DNA of 64,000 nt from Spirochaetota bacterium (GTDB lineage: Bacteria; Spirochaetota; UBA4802; JAKQUI01), in NCBI GenBank assembly GCA_029562645.1, contig JAKQUI010000036.1, forward strand, positions 124,001 through 188,000, written 5' to 3'. How positions within the stretch are numbered: the stretch's first letter is position 1; each line of letters opens with the position of its first letter. Of the stretch, positions 26,377 to 36,818 are shown in pieces. The notes under the pieces are model-generated. The model made no database searches. It saw nothing but the letters and a program-made list of their open reading frames with translations, and was not told the origin of the DNA. Position numbers and translations under genes: made by a program.

Positions 26377-28785
26377 ATGACCCTGTATCGCAGCGACACC
26401 TCACACGCGGTAAAATTCGGCATCGTTGCCCTTGTCGCCGCCCTGATTATCGGCGGAGGCATTTACCTGTTCCAAAGCCGTGATCGCGGCGTGGACGAGG
26501 TGTCCGATCTCCGGCTTCGCCAGATCGAACTCTACAAAAAGCTCCTCGACACCGAGCCCAGCAGCATTCCCCTGCTCATCAAAATCGCCGACCTCTACAA
26601 GCAGGTCGGCAACCTCGATGCGGCGATCGACCATTACCGGAAGGCGCTGGCCATCGATCCGATGAACTACGACGCCCTGAACGGCCTGGGGCACGCCTAT
26701 GCCCTCAAGGGAGAGTACGACAAGGCGATCGAGACGTTCGAGCGGGCGAAGAAATCGGGCCCACGCCTCCCCCGGGCCTACAATCGCCTGGGCAATGTCT
26801 ATGATGAGATCAACAAGGAGCAGCAGGCCTTTACCGAATACAAAACCGCGAAGCGGGTGGCGCCGAAGGACCAGGAGAGCTATTACAATCTCGCCCGCCA
26901 GCGCCTGAAAAAGGGCGACACGCGCAATGCGATCAAGTACATCAAGGAGGGCATGAAGGCGAATCCGCGGGACGCCGAGGGGCATTACAACCTGGGGCGC
27001 TTGTACCTCGACACCAAGCAGCCTGATATGGCGCGCCGGAGCTTCGCGAAGGCGATCTCCATCAACCCCCGCGTCGCAAAGTACCATCGCGACAAGGGCG
27101 AGGCGGAGCTCCAGCTCGGGAAGAACTCCGAGGCGGCCTCATCGTTCATTAAAACCCTCGAGATCGATCCCACGGACGCACGGGCGGCTGAGCGCCTCGG
27201 CGATCTTGCCGCGCGCGACGCCAACTGGGCCGGCGCCGCCGGCTACTACAAGAAGGCGCTTGAGTACAATCACAACGACACGAACCTGCAGCAGAAGTAC
27301 CGAAACGCGCTCGCGATGCTCGACCGGAAAAAAGACATCGCGAAAAAGGTCGATCCGGAGACGCCCGCCGTTGCGACCGACGACCCCGAGCGGCCCGTCA
27401 TCAAAAAGGATGATCGCGCCATGGCGCCCGAAACCGACACCAAAGACGCCATCGCCAAGGACGATTCGGCGCGCAAGAAACCCGACGCCAAGGAAAACGA
27501 CATCAAGCCCTCCGCGCGCCAATACCGCGACCTGGGAGACAAATACCGCGCCCAGAAGGACTTCGACAATGCCACAAAATCCTACCTGAAGGCCACCGGG
27601 ATCGACCCGAGCGACGACCACTCGCATTACTGGCTCGGACGCATCTACTATCACAACAAGATGGACGATGAGGCGCTCAAGTCGTTCCAGAAGGCGACGG
27701 CCGCCAACCCCAAGAACGACGACGCCCACTACCGCATGGGGCTCATCTACTACCAGCAGAAGAAGTACAGCGCGGCGGTGCAGTCATTCTCCAAGGCCAT
27801 CGCCATCCAGCCGAATTCCCCCAAGGCCTTCTATGCGCGCGGCCTCGCCAACTACAAGCTGAACGACAAAGGCCAGGCGATCAAGGATTTGAAGACCGCC
27901 ATCTCCCAGGACCCGCGCATGGATGTCGCCTATTTCAATCTGGGCTCCATCTACATCGACAACAAGAACTACGCGGAGGCCCTGAAATACTTCTCGAAGG
28001 ACCGCGAGCTCCGTCCCAACAACCCGGAGACGCATTTCAAGATCGGCGAGATCTATCATGAGATGAAATCGCTCAACAGCGCCGTCCAGTCGTACCGCAA
28101 GACCATCGAGCTTGATCCGACCCATTACCAGGCGAACTTCAACCTGGGACTGGTCCTTTCGCGCCAGAAGAACTATCCGGCGGCCATAAAGCAATTTGAA
28201 CGGGTGCTGGCCAACAAGCCCGACGACTATGCGAGCATGTACGAGCTGGGGAAGGCCTACGAGGGGACCGGCAACGACAATCGCGCCATCGAGTATTATT
28301 CGAAGGCCATCGCGCGCAACCCAGCCTACAGCAAGGCGTACATCAATCTCGGGGGGCTCTATCGGAAAAACAAGTTGTTCGACAAGGCCATCGAGCAGTT
28401 CAGCAACGCCGTATCGAACAATCCGAAATCGTTCGAGGCGCATTACAATCTGGCCAACGCCTATCGCGAGACCAAGATGTACGATCAGTCCATCGACGAG
28501 TACAAGATCGCGATAACCCTTCGCCCGATGAGCTCGCAGGCCCATTTCGCCCTCGGCGAGGCCTACCGCGACAAGGGCAGCTTCGAGGACGCCGCGCGCG
28601 AGTTCGAACTGGCGCTCCAATACAACAACAAGCTCCTGGTCGCGCACGAAGAGCTCGGACTCATCTATCGAAAGATGAAAAACACCGACAAGGCCGTCTA
28701 CCACTTCGAACGGCTCCTGTCGGCGCGCCCGAACCACCCCGATGCCGACAAGATCCAGGAGATGATCAATCTGATGAAAAAATGA
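26377..28785 (+). CDS. Large membrane-anchored TPR protein
   Basis: 802 residues from the ATG at 26377, chosen for GGAGG 8 bases upstream; the frame is open into the previous gene. One N-terminal membrane helix (about 12-31) precedes a first TPR array (about 45-320). Then comes a charged, low-complexity linker rich in Asp, Lys and Pro (about 325-385) and a second, longer TPR array (about 390-800) with repeats such as NPAYSKAYINLGGLYRK. It looks like a scaffold; the binding partner is unknown. Confidence 0.85.
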   Translation: MTLYRSDTSHAVKFGIVALVAALIIGGGIYLFQSRDRGVDEVSDLRLRQIELYKKLLDTEPSSIPLLIKIADLYKQVGNLDAAIDHYRKALAIDPMNYDALNGLGHAYALKGEYDKAIETFERAKKSGPRLPRAYNRLGNVYDEINKEQQAFTEYKTAKRVAPKDQESYYNLARQRLKKGDTRNAIKYIKEGMKANPRDAEGHYNLGRLYLDTKQPDMARRSFAKAISINPRVAKYHRDKGEAELQLGKNSEAASSFIKTLEIDPTDARAAERLGDLAARDANWAGAAGYYKKALEYNHNDTNLQQKYRNALAMLDRKKDIAKKVDPETPAVATDDPERPVIKKDDRAMAPETDTKDAIAKDDSARKKPDAKENDIKPSARQYRDLGDKYRAQKDFDNATKSYLKATGIDPSDDHSHYWLGRIYYHNKMDDEALKSFQKATAANPKNDDAHYRMGLIYYQQKKYSAAVQSFSKAIAIQPNSPKAFYARGLANYKLNDKGQAIKDLKTAISQDPRMDVAYFNLGSIYIDNKNYAEALKYFSKDRELRPNNPETHFKIGEIYHEMKSLNSAVQSYRKTIELDPTHYQANFNLGLVLSRQKNYPAAIKQFERVLANKPDDYASMYELGKAYEGTGNDNRAIEYYSKAIARNPAYSKAYINLGGLYRKNKLFDKAIEQFSNAVSNNPKSFEAHYNLANAYRETKMYDQSIDEYKIAITLRPMSSQAHFALGEAYRDKGSFEDAAREFELALQYNNKLLVAHEELGLIYRKMKNTDKAVYHFERLLSARPNHPDADKIQEMINLMKK

Positions 28786-28872
28786 GGACTAGTCCTTGAC
28801 ACGGACGACCCGATCACGCGTAATCGCATCACTGGCGCCGTGTTGCGCGTATTCCAAGACATCCAAACCACG

Positions 28873-29397
28873 ATGAAAAAATTTTCCAGTAACATCTTCG
28901 GTCGATGCGCGTTAGGCGCCGGTGCGATCATCTTGCTTCTGTGCGCGCCGATGACCTCGTGCATCATTCGCGCGTACGATGTTGACCGCCTGAAAAGCGA
29001 TTACAAAACCGAGGGTTTTCTGGACGCCGACCACTTTCAGGTCATCGTGGTGGGGACGCCGGACAAGGACAAGCGCGGCCTCGTACAGAAGCGCGAAAGC
29101 GCGCTCGAGAACGCCAAAAACAAGCTCAGCAAGACCGTCATCGACAAGTTAAGCGAATATTATCTCAGCGTCCACCTCCCGACCCTCGGGATCGGCAGCG
29201 CCAAGGAGATCGCCAATTTCGACGATGTGCGCGTCAATCTCACCCACGAGCTCATGCCCTTCCTCAACGACGGCTCCGTCGCGTTCGAGTACTACAACTA
29301 CGATCATTCCGCGGTCATTGTATTTCGGGTCATACGGCGAAACCTTCAGCGCGCGCTCGCGTCCGTTGTTCTGCCCGTCGCCATACAGAAGAAGTAA
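28873..29397 (+). CDS. Putative lipoprotein, paralogue of the next gene
   Basis: 174 residues from the ATG at 28873. A hydrophobic N-terminus ends in MTSC, a loose lipobox of the kind tolerated in spirochaetes. The mature part begins with YKTEGFLDADHFQVIVVGTP, matching YQREGFINKDLYRIVIVSP in the next gene, so the two are tandem paralogues. After this motif comes a helical segment rich in Lys/Glu. Function unknown; it follows the large TPR gene. Confidence 0.68.
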   Translation: MKKFSSNIFGRCALGAGAIILLLCAPMTSCIIRAYDVDRLKSDYKTEGFLDADHFQVIVVGTPDKDKRGLVQKRESALENAKNKLSKTVIDKLSEYYLSVHLPTLGIGSAKEIANFDDVRVNLTHELMPFLNDGSVAFEYYNYDHSAVIVFRVIRRNLQRALASVVLPVAIQKK

Positions 29398-29409
29398 AGG
29401 AGAACGCTC

Positions 29410-29898
29410 ATGAAATTTAACGCCATTACCATTCCGGCCGGACCCGCACCGAGAGCGCTGTGCGCGATTGCGATCGCCGCGTCCCTGGCGCTATCGCACT
29501 GCTCTACGAAATCGACGAGCGCCGTCACAAAGCCCACACACGGAGGGAATGCGAACCTCAGCGATCGCGACGTCCTCCCGGCCGAGTACCAGCGCGAGGG
29601 CTTCATCAACAAGGACCTCTACCGCATCGTAATCGTATCGCCCGCCGACGAGTGTCCGGACATGAGCTATGTCGAAAAAAATGCGCGCCAACGCGCCTTC
29701 ATGTCGCTGCAGAAGCATTTGGAGTCACGCAATAAAATCGTGGACCAGAACACGCGCGCGCGCCTGCTCAACCTCATCAACGAGAAAGGAACGGTAAAAA
29801 ACCTGGAGTGCCGCGACGAAAAGAGGAAGGCGTTCGTGTTCGAGATCGAGATGAAAAACCTAGGCCAGTACCTGGACAGCCTCGCGGGCCAGCGCTAG
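29410..29898 (+). CDS. Putative lipoprotein, paralogue of the previous gene
   Basis: 162 residues. Signal peptide ending in the lipobox LSHC at about 28-31, a Ser/Thr-rich tether, then the shared Y-x-x-EGF-x-x-x-x-(Y/F)-x-(V/I)-(V/I) motif and a helical region. AGGAG lies 6 bases before the ATG. Its last four bases overlap the end of the convergent PilZ gene. Confidence 0.7.
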   Translation: MKFNAITIPAGPAPRALCAIAIAASLALSHCSTKSTSAVTKPTHGGNANLSDRDVLPAEYQREGFINKDLYRIVIVSPADECPDMSYVEKNARQRAFMSLQKHLESRNKIVDQNTRARLLNLINEKGTVKNLECRDEKRKAFVFEIEMKNLGQYLDSLAGQR

Positions 29899-30482
29899 CG
29901 CCCGTCCGCCGGGCCCGTTTCCGCATCTTGCGACGCATGCATGCGATAGGCGAGATGCTTGAAGATAAAAAGCTCCAGGCTTTCCCTGTTGTCGTCGTAG
30001 ATGCTGCTGAACATGACCCCGATGCCGAAGCGCCCGCGCCCCTTCGGCTCCGAACGCATCACCATGGCCAGCGCCTCGATGCTGCCCAACCCCGGATCGA
30101 AACCCGAAAAGTCGATGGTGACCCTGAGAATGCTCGATACCGGCACCGCGCGAGGAGCGAAAAAGTAAAATCCGCCCCTGCTGATATTGACGATGGTCCC
30201 GAGAAGATCGCTCACGTGCGGCTCCTCGCCGGAGGACTCGATGATGGTGTCGGAAATCGAGAGGGGGAGCTCGATATCGAACCGATGGTGGCGTCGCTTG
30301 TTCTCGCCTTCTGCCGTGCCCATCCGATCGGCAATCCATGATTCGAATCGCTCCCGGAACCATGCGTCCATCGCCTGTTCCCGGTCGATTGGCGCGTCCG
30401 AACCGGATTCCGCGACTCGATAGGCTTCGATCGCCTCTTTTATATCTTTTGACAGATCCTCGAAGGTAACACGCTTTTTCAT
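29895..30482 (-). CDS. PilZ domain protein
   Basis: 195 residues from the ATG at 30482; the longer open frame reaches 30686. The helical N-terminal 70 residues precede a PilZ domain with the cyclic-di-GMP-binding signatures RRHHRFDIELPL (RxxxR type) and NISRGGFYF (N/DxSxxG). Likely a cyclic-di-GMP effector; the output partner is unknown. Divergent from the amidase at 30700. Confidence 0.85.
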   Translation of the reverse strand: MKKRVTFEDLSKDIKEAIEAYRVAESGSDAPIDREQAMDAWFRERFESWIADRMGTAEGENKRRHHRFDIELPLSISDTIIESSGEEPHVSDLLGTIVNISRGGFYFFAPRAVPVSSILRVTIDFSGFDPGLGSIEALAMVMRSEPKGRGRFGIGVMFSSIYDDNRESLELFIFKHLAYRMHASQDAETGPADGR

Positions 30483-30699
30483 AGCACCGTCCCGACACCG
30501 ATTTCCGTAGTTTGACACTGGCCGCTTTGTGTAAAAATTGCAATACTTTTTCGCGCAAAAGATCGATAACAATAACAGGAAATCCGTCCCGCATGGATTT
30601 TTTGTTTGATATTTTTTCAGCACGTTGTATGTGATACACATCACGCGGATTAACAGCCGGCACGTGCCGTTTGCCGTGGCAATCAACGGAAGCGTCCAT

Positions 30700-32490
30700 A
30701 TGAAACGATTACTCGCAGCACTCCTGTTCGCTTTGTGCGCCGCAAGCGGCTCCCTCGCGGCGCCATCCCTGGCGGATCGCTCGCCCTACTCCATCGACTC
30801 CCAGCCGCAACCGGTGCGCCAAATACTAGAACGCGAAAAAAACATTGAGAGCGCAAAAAAAATCCACGAAATCGTCGAATACATCGACACCGTGTACGGA
30901 TCGCTCCATGAGCGGATCAAGAATGGCGGGAAAATAGTGGTTTTCGTGGACCCAGCGCATGGAAAGCTCGAAAACGGCACCTGGTCCGGCGCGGCCACCG
31001 ACCGGCTCAGCACCACGGGCAAGCCCGAGGAGCATTATTCCATCATGCTGTCGCGGAAGCTCTACCGCCTCCTCACGGCCAACCGCCACATCGAGGTCAA
31101 GTCGACCGACGATTTCATGCGGGTGATGCGCGGCGAGAGCGACACCTACAACAACATCTCGTTCAACGACACCGTGCGGCTGGCGCGCGAATGCCGCGCC
31201 TTCATCATCGTCAGCGAGCATCTCAACAACGTGTCGGTCTTCAAGAAGGCGGGCGGGTTGTCCAACATGCCCGGCGTGCATCTCACCTTTACGCGCGGCG
31301 GCAGCAAGTACCTCATCCACATACGAAACACCTACAAGGGCTTCCTGACCCTCTACAATAAGTTCGATGTCACCGGCGCCTCGAAGAAATATTCCGACGC
31401 GCTCCGCGCAAATCTCATCGCGAAGGGCCTTGCGCCGAACAACTGGGATTTCGGCTCCGTCGCCGATGATCGCTTCACCTATTTCGTCGATTTCCCCGTG
31501 TCCGTCATTTATGAGTCGGGCTTCATTTCGAACCCCGAGGAAGAGAAGCTTCTGTCCGACGCGTCGCATCAGGACCGTATCGTCAGCGGTCAATACGACA
31601 CGCTCCTGTCCACCATCCGCGACCTCTTCGGCGTCGACATCTCCGGGAACAGTCCGGCCTTCACGACGATGCGCGCGCCCATCACCATGATGAAGCTTTC
31701 GCGAATCGCGATCCATTACCTGAAAAACGGCAATCCGCAGAATGCGATTTATGCGATCGGGCTTATGCAGAAATCCTACGGTTCGTCGGAGTTTCGGAAC
31801 TATCTTGCACCCTATGTAAAAGTGAAGAACAATATCGCCCGGGCGTCGCAACTCCAATCGCAGGCACTGAAACTTGCGAAGGGACCGGCGAAAAACCGGA
31901 AGATCGCAATTCGACGGCAGGCCAAGGCCCGTCAGCTCTATCGCTCCGCCATGCGCCACATCGGCAAGCGCTCCCTGTATGCGCCGCTGCGCGAACACTA
32001 TGCGATGGAATTCAAAACCGCGATTGGCGCCCGCACCGCAGTCTCCGTTGCCGCCCCACCGACATCGACGGCGGCCCCAGCAGAGAAAATGGTATCCTTC
32101 TCGTCGGTTAAGCGCGCCGGTTTGCACACTCCGATCATACTTACAATAGAAAACGGCGACTCTCTCGAACGGTCTATTGAAAAGGCCCTGGGGCCGGACC
32201 GCGCCACTCTTCAGAAGCTCGTCACATCGTTTTCAAACGCCGGAGAGTACCGGCGCGTGAAGGTCGCGTCATATTCGAAGAAGAAAAAGAAGATGGTGTG
32301 GTCATGGAAGCGGGTGCGACAGCCGGTTTCCTTCGAGCATGGCATTTACATCGTCCGCCTCAACCGCACCCTGGGCGTCGTCTCGGTGTCAAAAACCGGA
32401 CGCGTGCCGCTTGTCGCCGGCCGGTACCAGAACCACCAATACCTGAAAAATTCGTATTTCGCGCCCGGTGAAAAAACCCGATCCCTCTGA
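30700..32490 (+). CDS. N-acetylmuramoyl-L-alanine amidase-like protein
   Basis: 596 residues from the ATG at 30700, which opens a signal peptide (MKRLLAALLFALCAASGSLA). Residues of the Amidase_3 zinc site can be traced: VDPAHGK, PEEHYSIML, VSEHLNN and the glutamate region VIYESGFISNPEEE. This would cleave peptide stems from peptidoglycan in the periplasm. The catalytic domain ends near residue 310; the remaining half has a basic helical stretch and a C-terminal beta domain of unknown role. Sequence departs from AmiC, so substrate is not certain. Confidence 0.8.
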   Translation: MKRLLAALLFALCAASGSLAAPSLADRSPYSIDSQPQPVRQILEREKNIESAKKIHEIVEYIDTVYGSLHERIKNGGKIVVFVDPAHGKLENGTWSGAATDRLSTTGKPEEHYSIMLSRKLYRLLTANRHIEVKSTDDFMRVMRGESDTYNNISFNDTVRLARECRAFIIVSEHLNNVSVFKKAGGLSNMPGVHLTFTRGGSKYLIHIRNTYKGFLTLYNKFDVTGASKKYSDALRANLIAKGLAPNNWDFGSVADDRFTYFVDFPVSVIYESGFISNPEEEKLLSDASHQDRIVSGQYDTLLSTIRDLFGVDISGNSPAFTTMRAPITMMKLSRIAIHYLKNGNPQNAIYAIGLMQKSYGSSEFRNYLAPYVKVKNNIARASQLQSQALKLAKGPAKNRKIAIRRQAKARQLYRSAMRHIGKRSLYAPLREHYAMEFKTAIGARTAVSVAAPPTSTAAPAEKMVSFSSVKRAGLHTPIILTIENGDSLERSIEKALGPDRATLQKLVTSFSNAGEYRRVKVASYSKKKKKMVWSWKRVRQPVSFEHGIYIVRLNRTLGVVSVSKTGRVPLVAGRYQNHQYLKNSYFAPGEKTRSL

Positions 32491-33439
32491 GGACGGAACC
32501 GCCCCCCGTCCGAAAACCGAATGGCACGGCAAGCCGTATAATCTCTTTGGCGATTACCTTCAACACCGCTACCGTACGCGCGTGCTCAAGCTCCCCCTCG
32601 ACGCGCACCTGAGCTGCCCGAACCGCGACGGGACCCTCGGCGATGACGGTTGTGTTTTCTGCCGCGACGGCTCCGCCTCTCCGGGCATGAGCGGCATTCC
32701 ATCGATCGCCGAGCAGATGCGCATCGCCAAGGGCTCTTTCCGGCGCGCCGACGGTGATACGCGTTTCATCTCCTACCTGCAGGCGTATACGAACACCTAC
32801 GCCCCGCTTCAGCAGCTCAAAGATTTGTATGATCGCGCCATCGCCGATCCCGAGGTAATCGGCCTCATGATCGGCACGCGGCCCGACTGCTGCCCGGACG
32901 AGGTGCTCGATCTCATCGAGACCTACCGACGAAAGGATTTCGAGCTCTGGATCGAGCTGGGAATGCAGACGACGCACGACCGGAGCCTGCGCCTTTTAAA
33001 CCGCCGCCACACCTTTGAACATACGGTCGATGCCGTCGACCGAATCACGAAGCGGAGGATACCCGTGTGCCTGCATTGTATCCTGGGCATCCCCGGCGAG
33101 ACATGGGAAGACATGATGCGGACGGCGTCAACCGTCGCATCGCTGCCCGTCCAGGGGGTGAAGCTTCACCACCTGCATGTTATCCGGGGAACGCGTCTGG
33201 AGGAGCTTCACGAACACGGCCGTCTGCCGCTTCTTTCTCAGCGCGATTATGTTTCGACGGTGTGCGATTTTATCGAACGTCTGCCGGGAGATGTCCTCAT
33301 CCACCGACTAATGGGGGATCGGGAGGAGAGCACGCTCGTCGCACCGACGTGGGGATTGCACAAGGGAACGGTGATGCGGGACATCGACGACATGTTCTCA
33401 CGGCGCGGAACGCACCAGGGGTTCCTGGCTATCCGATAG
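32468..33439 (+). CDS. yhcC: Radical SAM protein, TIGR01212/YhcC family
   Basis: 323 residues from GTG 32468, overlapping the amidase gene by 23 bases. N-terminal HRYRTRVLKLPLDAHLSCPN leads into the Fe-S/SAM region SCPNRDGT...GCVFC, the family's distinctive spacing, followed by LQAYTNTYAP and GTRPDC. Family function is unknown. Ends 11 bases inside the convergent MCP-like gene. Confidence 0.9.
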   Translation: MKKPDPSEDGTAPRPKTEWHGKPYNLFGDYLQHRYRTRVLKLPLDAHLSCPNRDGTLGDDGCVFCRDGSASPGMSGIPSIAEQMRIAKGSFRRADGDTRFISYLQAYTNTYAPLQQLKDLYDRAIADPEVIGLMIGTRPDCCPDEVLDLIETYRRKDFELWIELGMQTTHDRSLRLLNRRHTFEHTVDAVDRITKRRIPVCLHCILGIPGETWEDMMRTASTVASLPVQGVKLHHLHVIRGTRLEELHEHGRLPLLSQRDYVSTVCDFIERLPGDVLIHRLMGDREESTLVAPTWGLHKGTVMRDIDDMFSRRGTHQGFLAIR

Positions 33440-35087
33440 GGACCGACAACACCTCATCGCACAGGTTCGCAATCGCCTTTCCGCGCTCCATGTTTGCCGC
33501 GGATCCCTCGATCGGCTTCTTGACCACCTCGGAGAGCTCGGTGAGCTGCCCGCGCAGCGATCCCATCGAGCCGTCAATGCCGCCGGACACATCCATGATC
33601 GAGGCGCTGATGCCCTGGGACTCCGCGCTGATGCGGTTGATGTCCTGCAGGCGCTCGATGATCTGGGACGAGCTCTGCGTGATGGTCCCGAACACGCGCG
33701 AGATCTCGGCGAAGTTCACGTTTACGTTCTCGATGAGCGCATGGGTTTGCGCGATATTGTGCTCGATGAGCGGGATGTTCGCGTGGATGTGCTCCTGGAG
33801 CTTGCGGATGTTCTCGGCGATCGTCATGAAGCCGCGAAACTCCTCGGGGTCGCGGGCCGACTCGATACGGGAGAGCATGCCGATGACGCTCATCGACTTC
33901 ATGATGTTCTTGAGGAACCCGATGATGCTGTCCATTTGCGAGAAGTCGCTGTTGAATTTCTGGATGGTGCCGTTCGAGCTCACCAGCATCGCGTCGATCT
34001 GACCGAGCTGGGTGTTGAACTGCATCAGGTTGTCAGATATGGTTTCGGTGATCCGGTGGCTCTCGTCCGACTGCGCGCTGAACGTTTTCGCGATCTCCTT
34101 GAGCTCGAGCGATTCCGCCACGATCGAATCGCAGAACTGCACCGCGCTGATGGAAAAATCGAGCTGGCTCTTCGATTTCTCGTTCACCGCGGTGGCGTTT
34201 CCGCTGATGACGGTCGCCTGCTCCCGAATGTGGTTGATGGCGCCGTCAATCGGCTCCCCCGTCTCGGCCATTCTGCCGGCTTCCTGTACCTTTTTCTGCA
34301 GCGATTCGCCCGTCGCGATCACGTTGGCCGATCCGGTGATGGCGCCTCCGGCGTCCTCGTCCATTCGTTGGATCTTGTCCCTCAGCTCGGCCATCATGAC
34401 GACCTGATCGTCTATCTTCCGCGCCGACCCCTGCGCCCGATCCAGCAGCGCGGCGATCGATACCCGCTGACGGTCCAGGATGTCCGGGACCTGCAGGAAG
34501 TTCCGGTGGCCGCGATCCATCTCCACCACCATGACATTATTGTTGTCCACGAGTTTCTCGATACCGTCGATGATGGGCGCGACCACGTTGATGATGCCCT
34601 CGAGGTTCTGGTTGATGAAGATGGACATCTCATTGAGCTTGTCCGCGAGAACGTCGAACACGCCGGAGGTGTGTGAATACTTGCTCGACGCGATCGACGC
34701 ATTGAGCGCGAGGGAGAATATTTCGTTGGTGTCGTTTTGGATCTCGCTGACGAGTCGCGAGAGTTTGGTGATCTCACGACGCAGGGTCGAGAAGGTCTCC
34801 TTGATGTCGTTGAAGCGACGAATAATCTCCTTGAAATACCCGACATCGACGCGAAACGCCTCGGCATTGCTGGCGTTCGCGTTCCCCGCACCGCCAAGAT
34901 TGTCGCAGACCCGCTCGTAGAGCGATTTGAGCCGGCCGCTTTCGCCGATGACGGCCTCCAGCACCGCAAGGCTCCGCTGGGTGATGTCCTTGCGCTCATG
35001 CGAATGGCGGTTTACGTCGCGCGCCGTGTCAACGACCGCGGCCACGGTTTCCACTATGCGCGCTATTGTCTCATGAGGGGTGTTCAT
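33429..35087 (-). CDS. Soluble, divergent methyl-accepting chemotaxis-like protein
   Basis: 552 residues, no membrane segment, almost wholly coiled coil. Around residues 128-165 is a recognisable but degenerate MCP hairpin (FSLALNASIASS then GVFDVLADKLNEMS). The conserved EAARAGE tip that contacts CheA and CheW is replaced by ASSKYSHTS. A long helical C-terminal half follows. It lies 14 bases after the 7TM-MCP gene. Probably a partner of that receptor rather than an independent chemoreceptor. Confidence 0.72.
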   Translation of the reverse strand: MNTPHETIARIVETVAAVVDTARDVNRHSHERKDITQRSLAVLEAVIGESGRLKSLYERVCDNLGGAGNANASNAEAFRVDVGYFKEIIRRFNDIKETFSTLRREITKLSRLVSEIQNDTNEIFSLALNASIASSKYSHTSGVFDVLADKLNEMSIFINQNLEGIINVVAPIIDGIEKLVDNNNVMVVEMDRGHRNFLQVPDILDRQRVSIAALLDRAQGSARKIDDQVVMMAELRDKIQRMDEDAGGAITGSANVIATGESLQKKVQEAGRMAETGEPIDGAINHIREQATVISGNATAVNEKSKSQLDFSISAVQFCDSIVAESLELKEIAKTFSAQSDESHRITETISDNLMQFNTQLGQIDAMLVSSNGTIQKFNSDFSQMDSIIGFLKNIMKSMSVIGMLSRIESARDPEEFRGFMTIAENIRKLQEHIHANIPLIEHNIAQTHALIENVNVNFAEISRVFGTITQSSSQIIERLQDINRISAESQGISASIMDVSGGIDGSMGSLRGQLTELSEVVKKPIEGSAANMERGKAIANLCDEVLSVPIG

Positions 35088-35101
35088 GGTGTCGTCGCCT
35101 T

Positions 35102-36814
35102 CTACGAGGTAACCTTCTCGAGCTCTATCACCTGGTTGATGATCTGATTCGTCTTCGCGTCGATCTTCTTGATCATTTCGTTGAGGCTGTCGCTCATGGC
35201 GGCGATCGCCTCGATTTCCCTGATGTGAGTGCTGATCGCGTCCTTCATCTGGTCGCCGTGACGCCGGTTACTGTCCAGCAGGATCTCGATCGCCTGCATG
35301 TCGCCGGTCACCGCGCCATGCGTCGCACGGTACTTCTCGTGGATCGCCGCGTTCGAGCGCATCAGGTGCTCGTAGAACCGGGTCGCGTTGACGGTGTCCC
35401 GGAAAAAGTTCCGTATGCGGGCGATCCCGGAAACGGCCTCGTCTATTCCATCGACACCGTTTAACAATGTCCGGTTAACTTTTTCAACCCCAATAATCAC
35501 ATTTTGCAAAAAAGTTCCCACCGCGCCCGTATTCGCCTGCGAGCGCTCGGCGAGTTTGCTCACCTCCTCCGCGACCACTGAGAAGCCACGCCCGTGCTCG
35601 CCGGCGCGGGCCGCCTCGATGGATGCGTTGAGCGCCAGCATGGTCGTCTTGTCCGATATGTCCTCGATCTCCCCCAGGGCCGATTCGATCCCCCCGAACA
35701 TCTCCTTGAGGCCCTGAAGAACCTTTGTGGTTTCATCGATGATCCCGCGCGTTCCGCCGATTCCGCCGGGAATCGAATCGAGCAAATCGAAAAGCATTCG
35801 CTGCTCGGGATCGAGCTCCGCGCGCGGGATCTCCGCGGTAATCATCTTCGCGGCCTCCCCCGTCCGCGCATCGGTATCGGCGATGGCGGCGGTCATCCGG
35901 TCGATCTCCGTAATGGTGTTGCGCGTCACATCGACGATGTTCTGCCGGTCCTGTTCCTGCGCGTAGATATTTGACACGACGAATGACAGCTTCTGCCACC
36001 CCTCGCGTGAGGTCTTCACCAGGTCGGCGGAAAGGGACCCAAGCTCGCCGACCACCTGCACCAGCTCGTGGATGAGCTCCTGCTGCGTAACCAGCACTCG
36101 ACGGAGGTGGTCGACCATCGTCACCACGCTCTCGATGAGCTCCTTAAAGACCACGCTCCCGAACATGGTGGGCACCAAGAGCGGTGCGGCCGATCGCACC
36201 ACCGAGAACATCGGCGACAGGTCGCTCACCAGCGCCCCCAGCATATTCACGAACTGCGCCACGACAATCGACCCGAAGGCGAGCACCAGGCGAAGGCGGT
36301 AGGTACTCCGAAAGCGGACCAGGTAATAGATCGAAATCCCAAGCACGGCCAAGAAAAAGAGTGCGAAGAGGAGCTGTAGGTGCGATTCCCCGAAGCGCAT
36401 GCCCGGTCGGTAAATCGTGAGCCAATAGGCCTGCAGGGCTGCGTAGACGACTCCCACGCCGATCATCGCCCCCCGAATAACGCGGTCGAATTTTTTCTTG
36501 TTCTCGACAAACCCGTACACGAAAGCGCGCGCGAGCGACAGCACGATGATCGCGAAGACGGCGTTGAAGACCAGCGGGAAGACCTCCTGCGACGGAACAA
36601 TGCCGTAAAAAACCTCAAGCGCCAGGATCGCGGTCGTGGCGATATTGATGAGCGTGATGGAGCTGCAGGCGACCAGCTTGTAGATTAGGTCGTCGCGACG
36701 CGTCCGGACGTACTCCGCGGTGATAATGTACACCATCATCGAAAAGAGCACGGTCTGCGTGAAATGCAAGAGCGCGAGGCCGCCCGAGGTCTGCAGGAAG
36801 AGAAAAATCTTCAT
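35102..36814 (-). CDS. 7TM sensor with methyl-accepting signalling domain
   Basis: 570 residues. Seven hydrophobic segments in the first 235 residues resemble the N-terminal 7TM sensor of some histidine kinases. They are followed by an MCP signalling domain with an intact hairpin tip ([32 protein letters not shown]). No HAMP domain is visible between them. It would sense a membrane or small-molecule signal and could couple to CheA/CheW. It lies four bases after a TauE/SafE permease gene. Confidence 0.85.
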   Translation of the reverse strand: MKIFLFLQTSGGLALLHFTQTVLFSMMVYIITAEYVRTRRDDLIYKLVACSSITLINIATTAILALEVFYGIVPSQEVFPLVFNAVFAIIVLSLARAFVYGFVENKKKFDRVIRGAMIGVGVVYAALQAYWLTIYRPGMRFGESHLQLLFALFFLAVLGISIYYLVRFRSTYRLRLVLAFGSIVVAQFVNMLGALVSDLSPMFSVVRSAAPLLVPTMFGSVVFKELIESVVTMVDHLRRVLVTQQELIHELVQVVGELGSLSADLVKTSREGWQKLSFVVSNIYAQEQDRQNIVDVTRNTITEIDRMTAAIADTDARTGEAAKMITAEIPRAELDPEQRMLFDLLDSIPGGIGGTRGIIDETTKVLQGLKEMFGGIESALGEIEDISDKTTMLALNASIEAARAGEHGRGFSVVAEEVSKLAERSQANTGAVGTFLQNVIIGVEKVNRTLLNGVDGIDEAVSGIARIRNFFRDTVNATRFYEHLMRSNAAIHEKYRATHGAVTGDMQAIEILLDSNRRHGDQMKDAISTHIREIEAIAAMSDSLNEMIKKIDAKTNQIINQVIELEKVTS

Positions 36815-36818
36815 CCGA

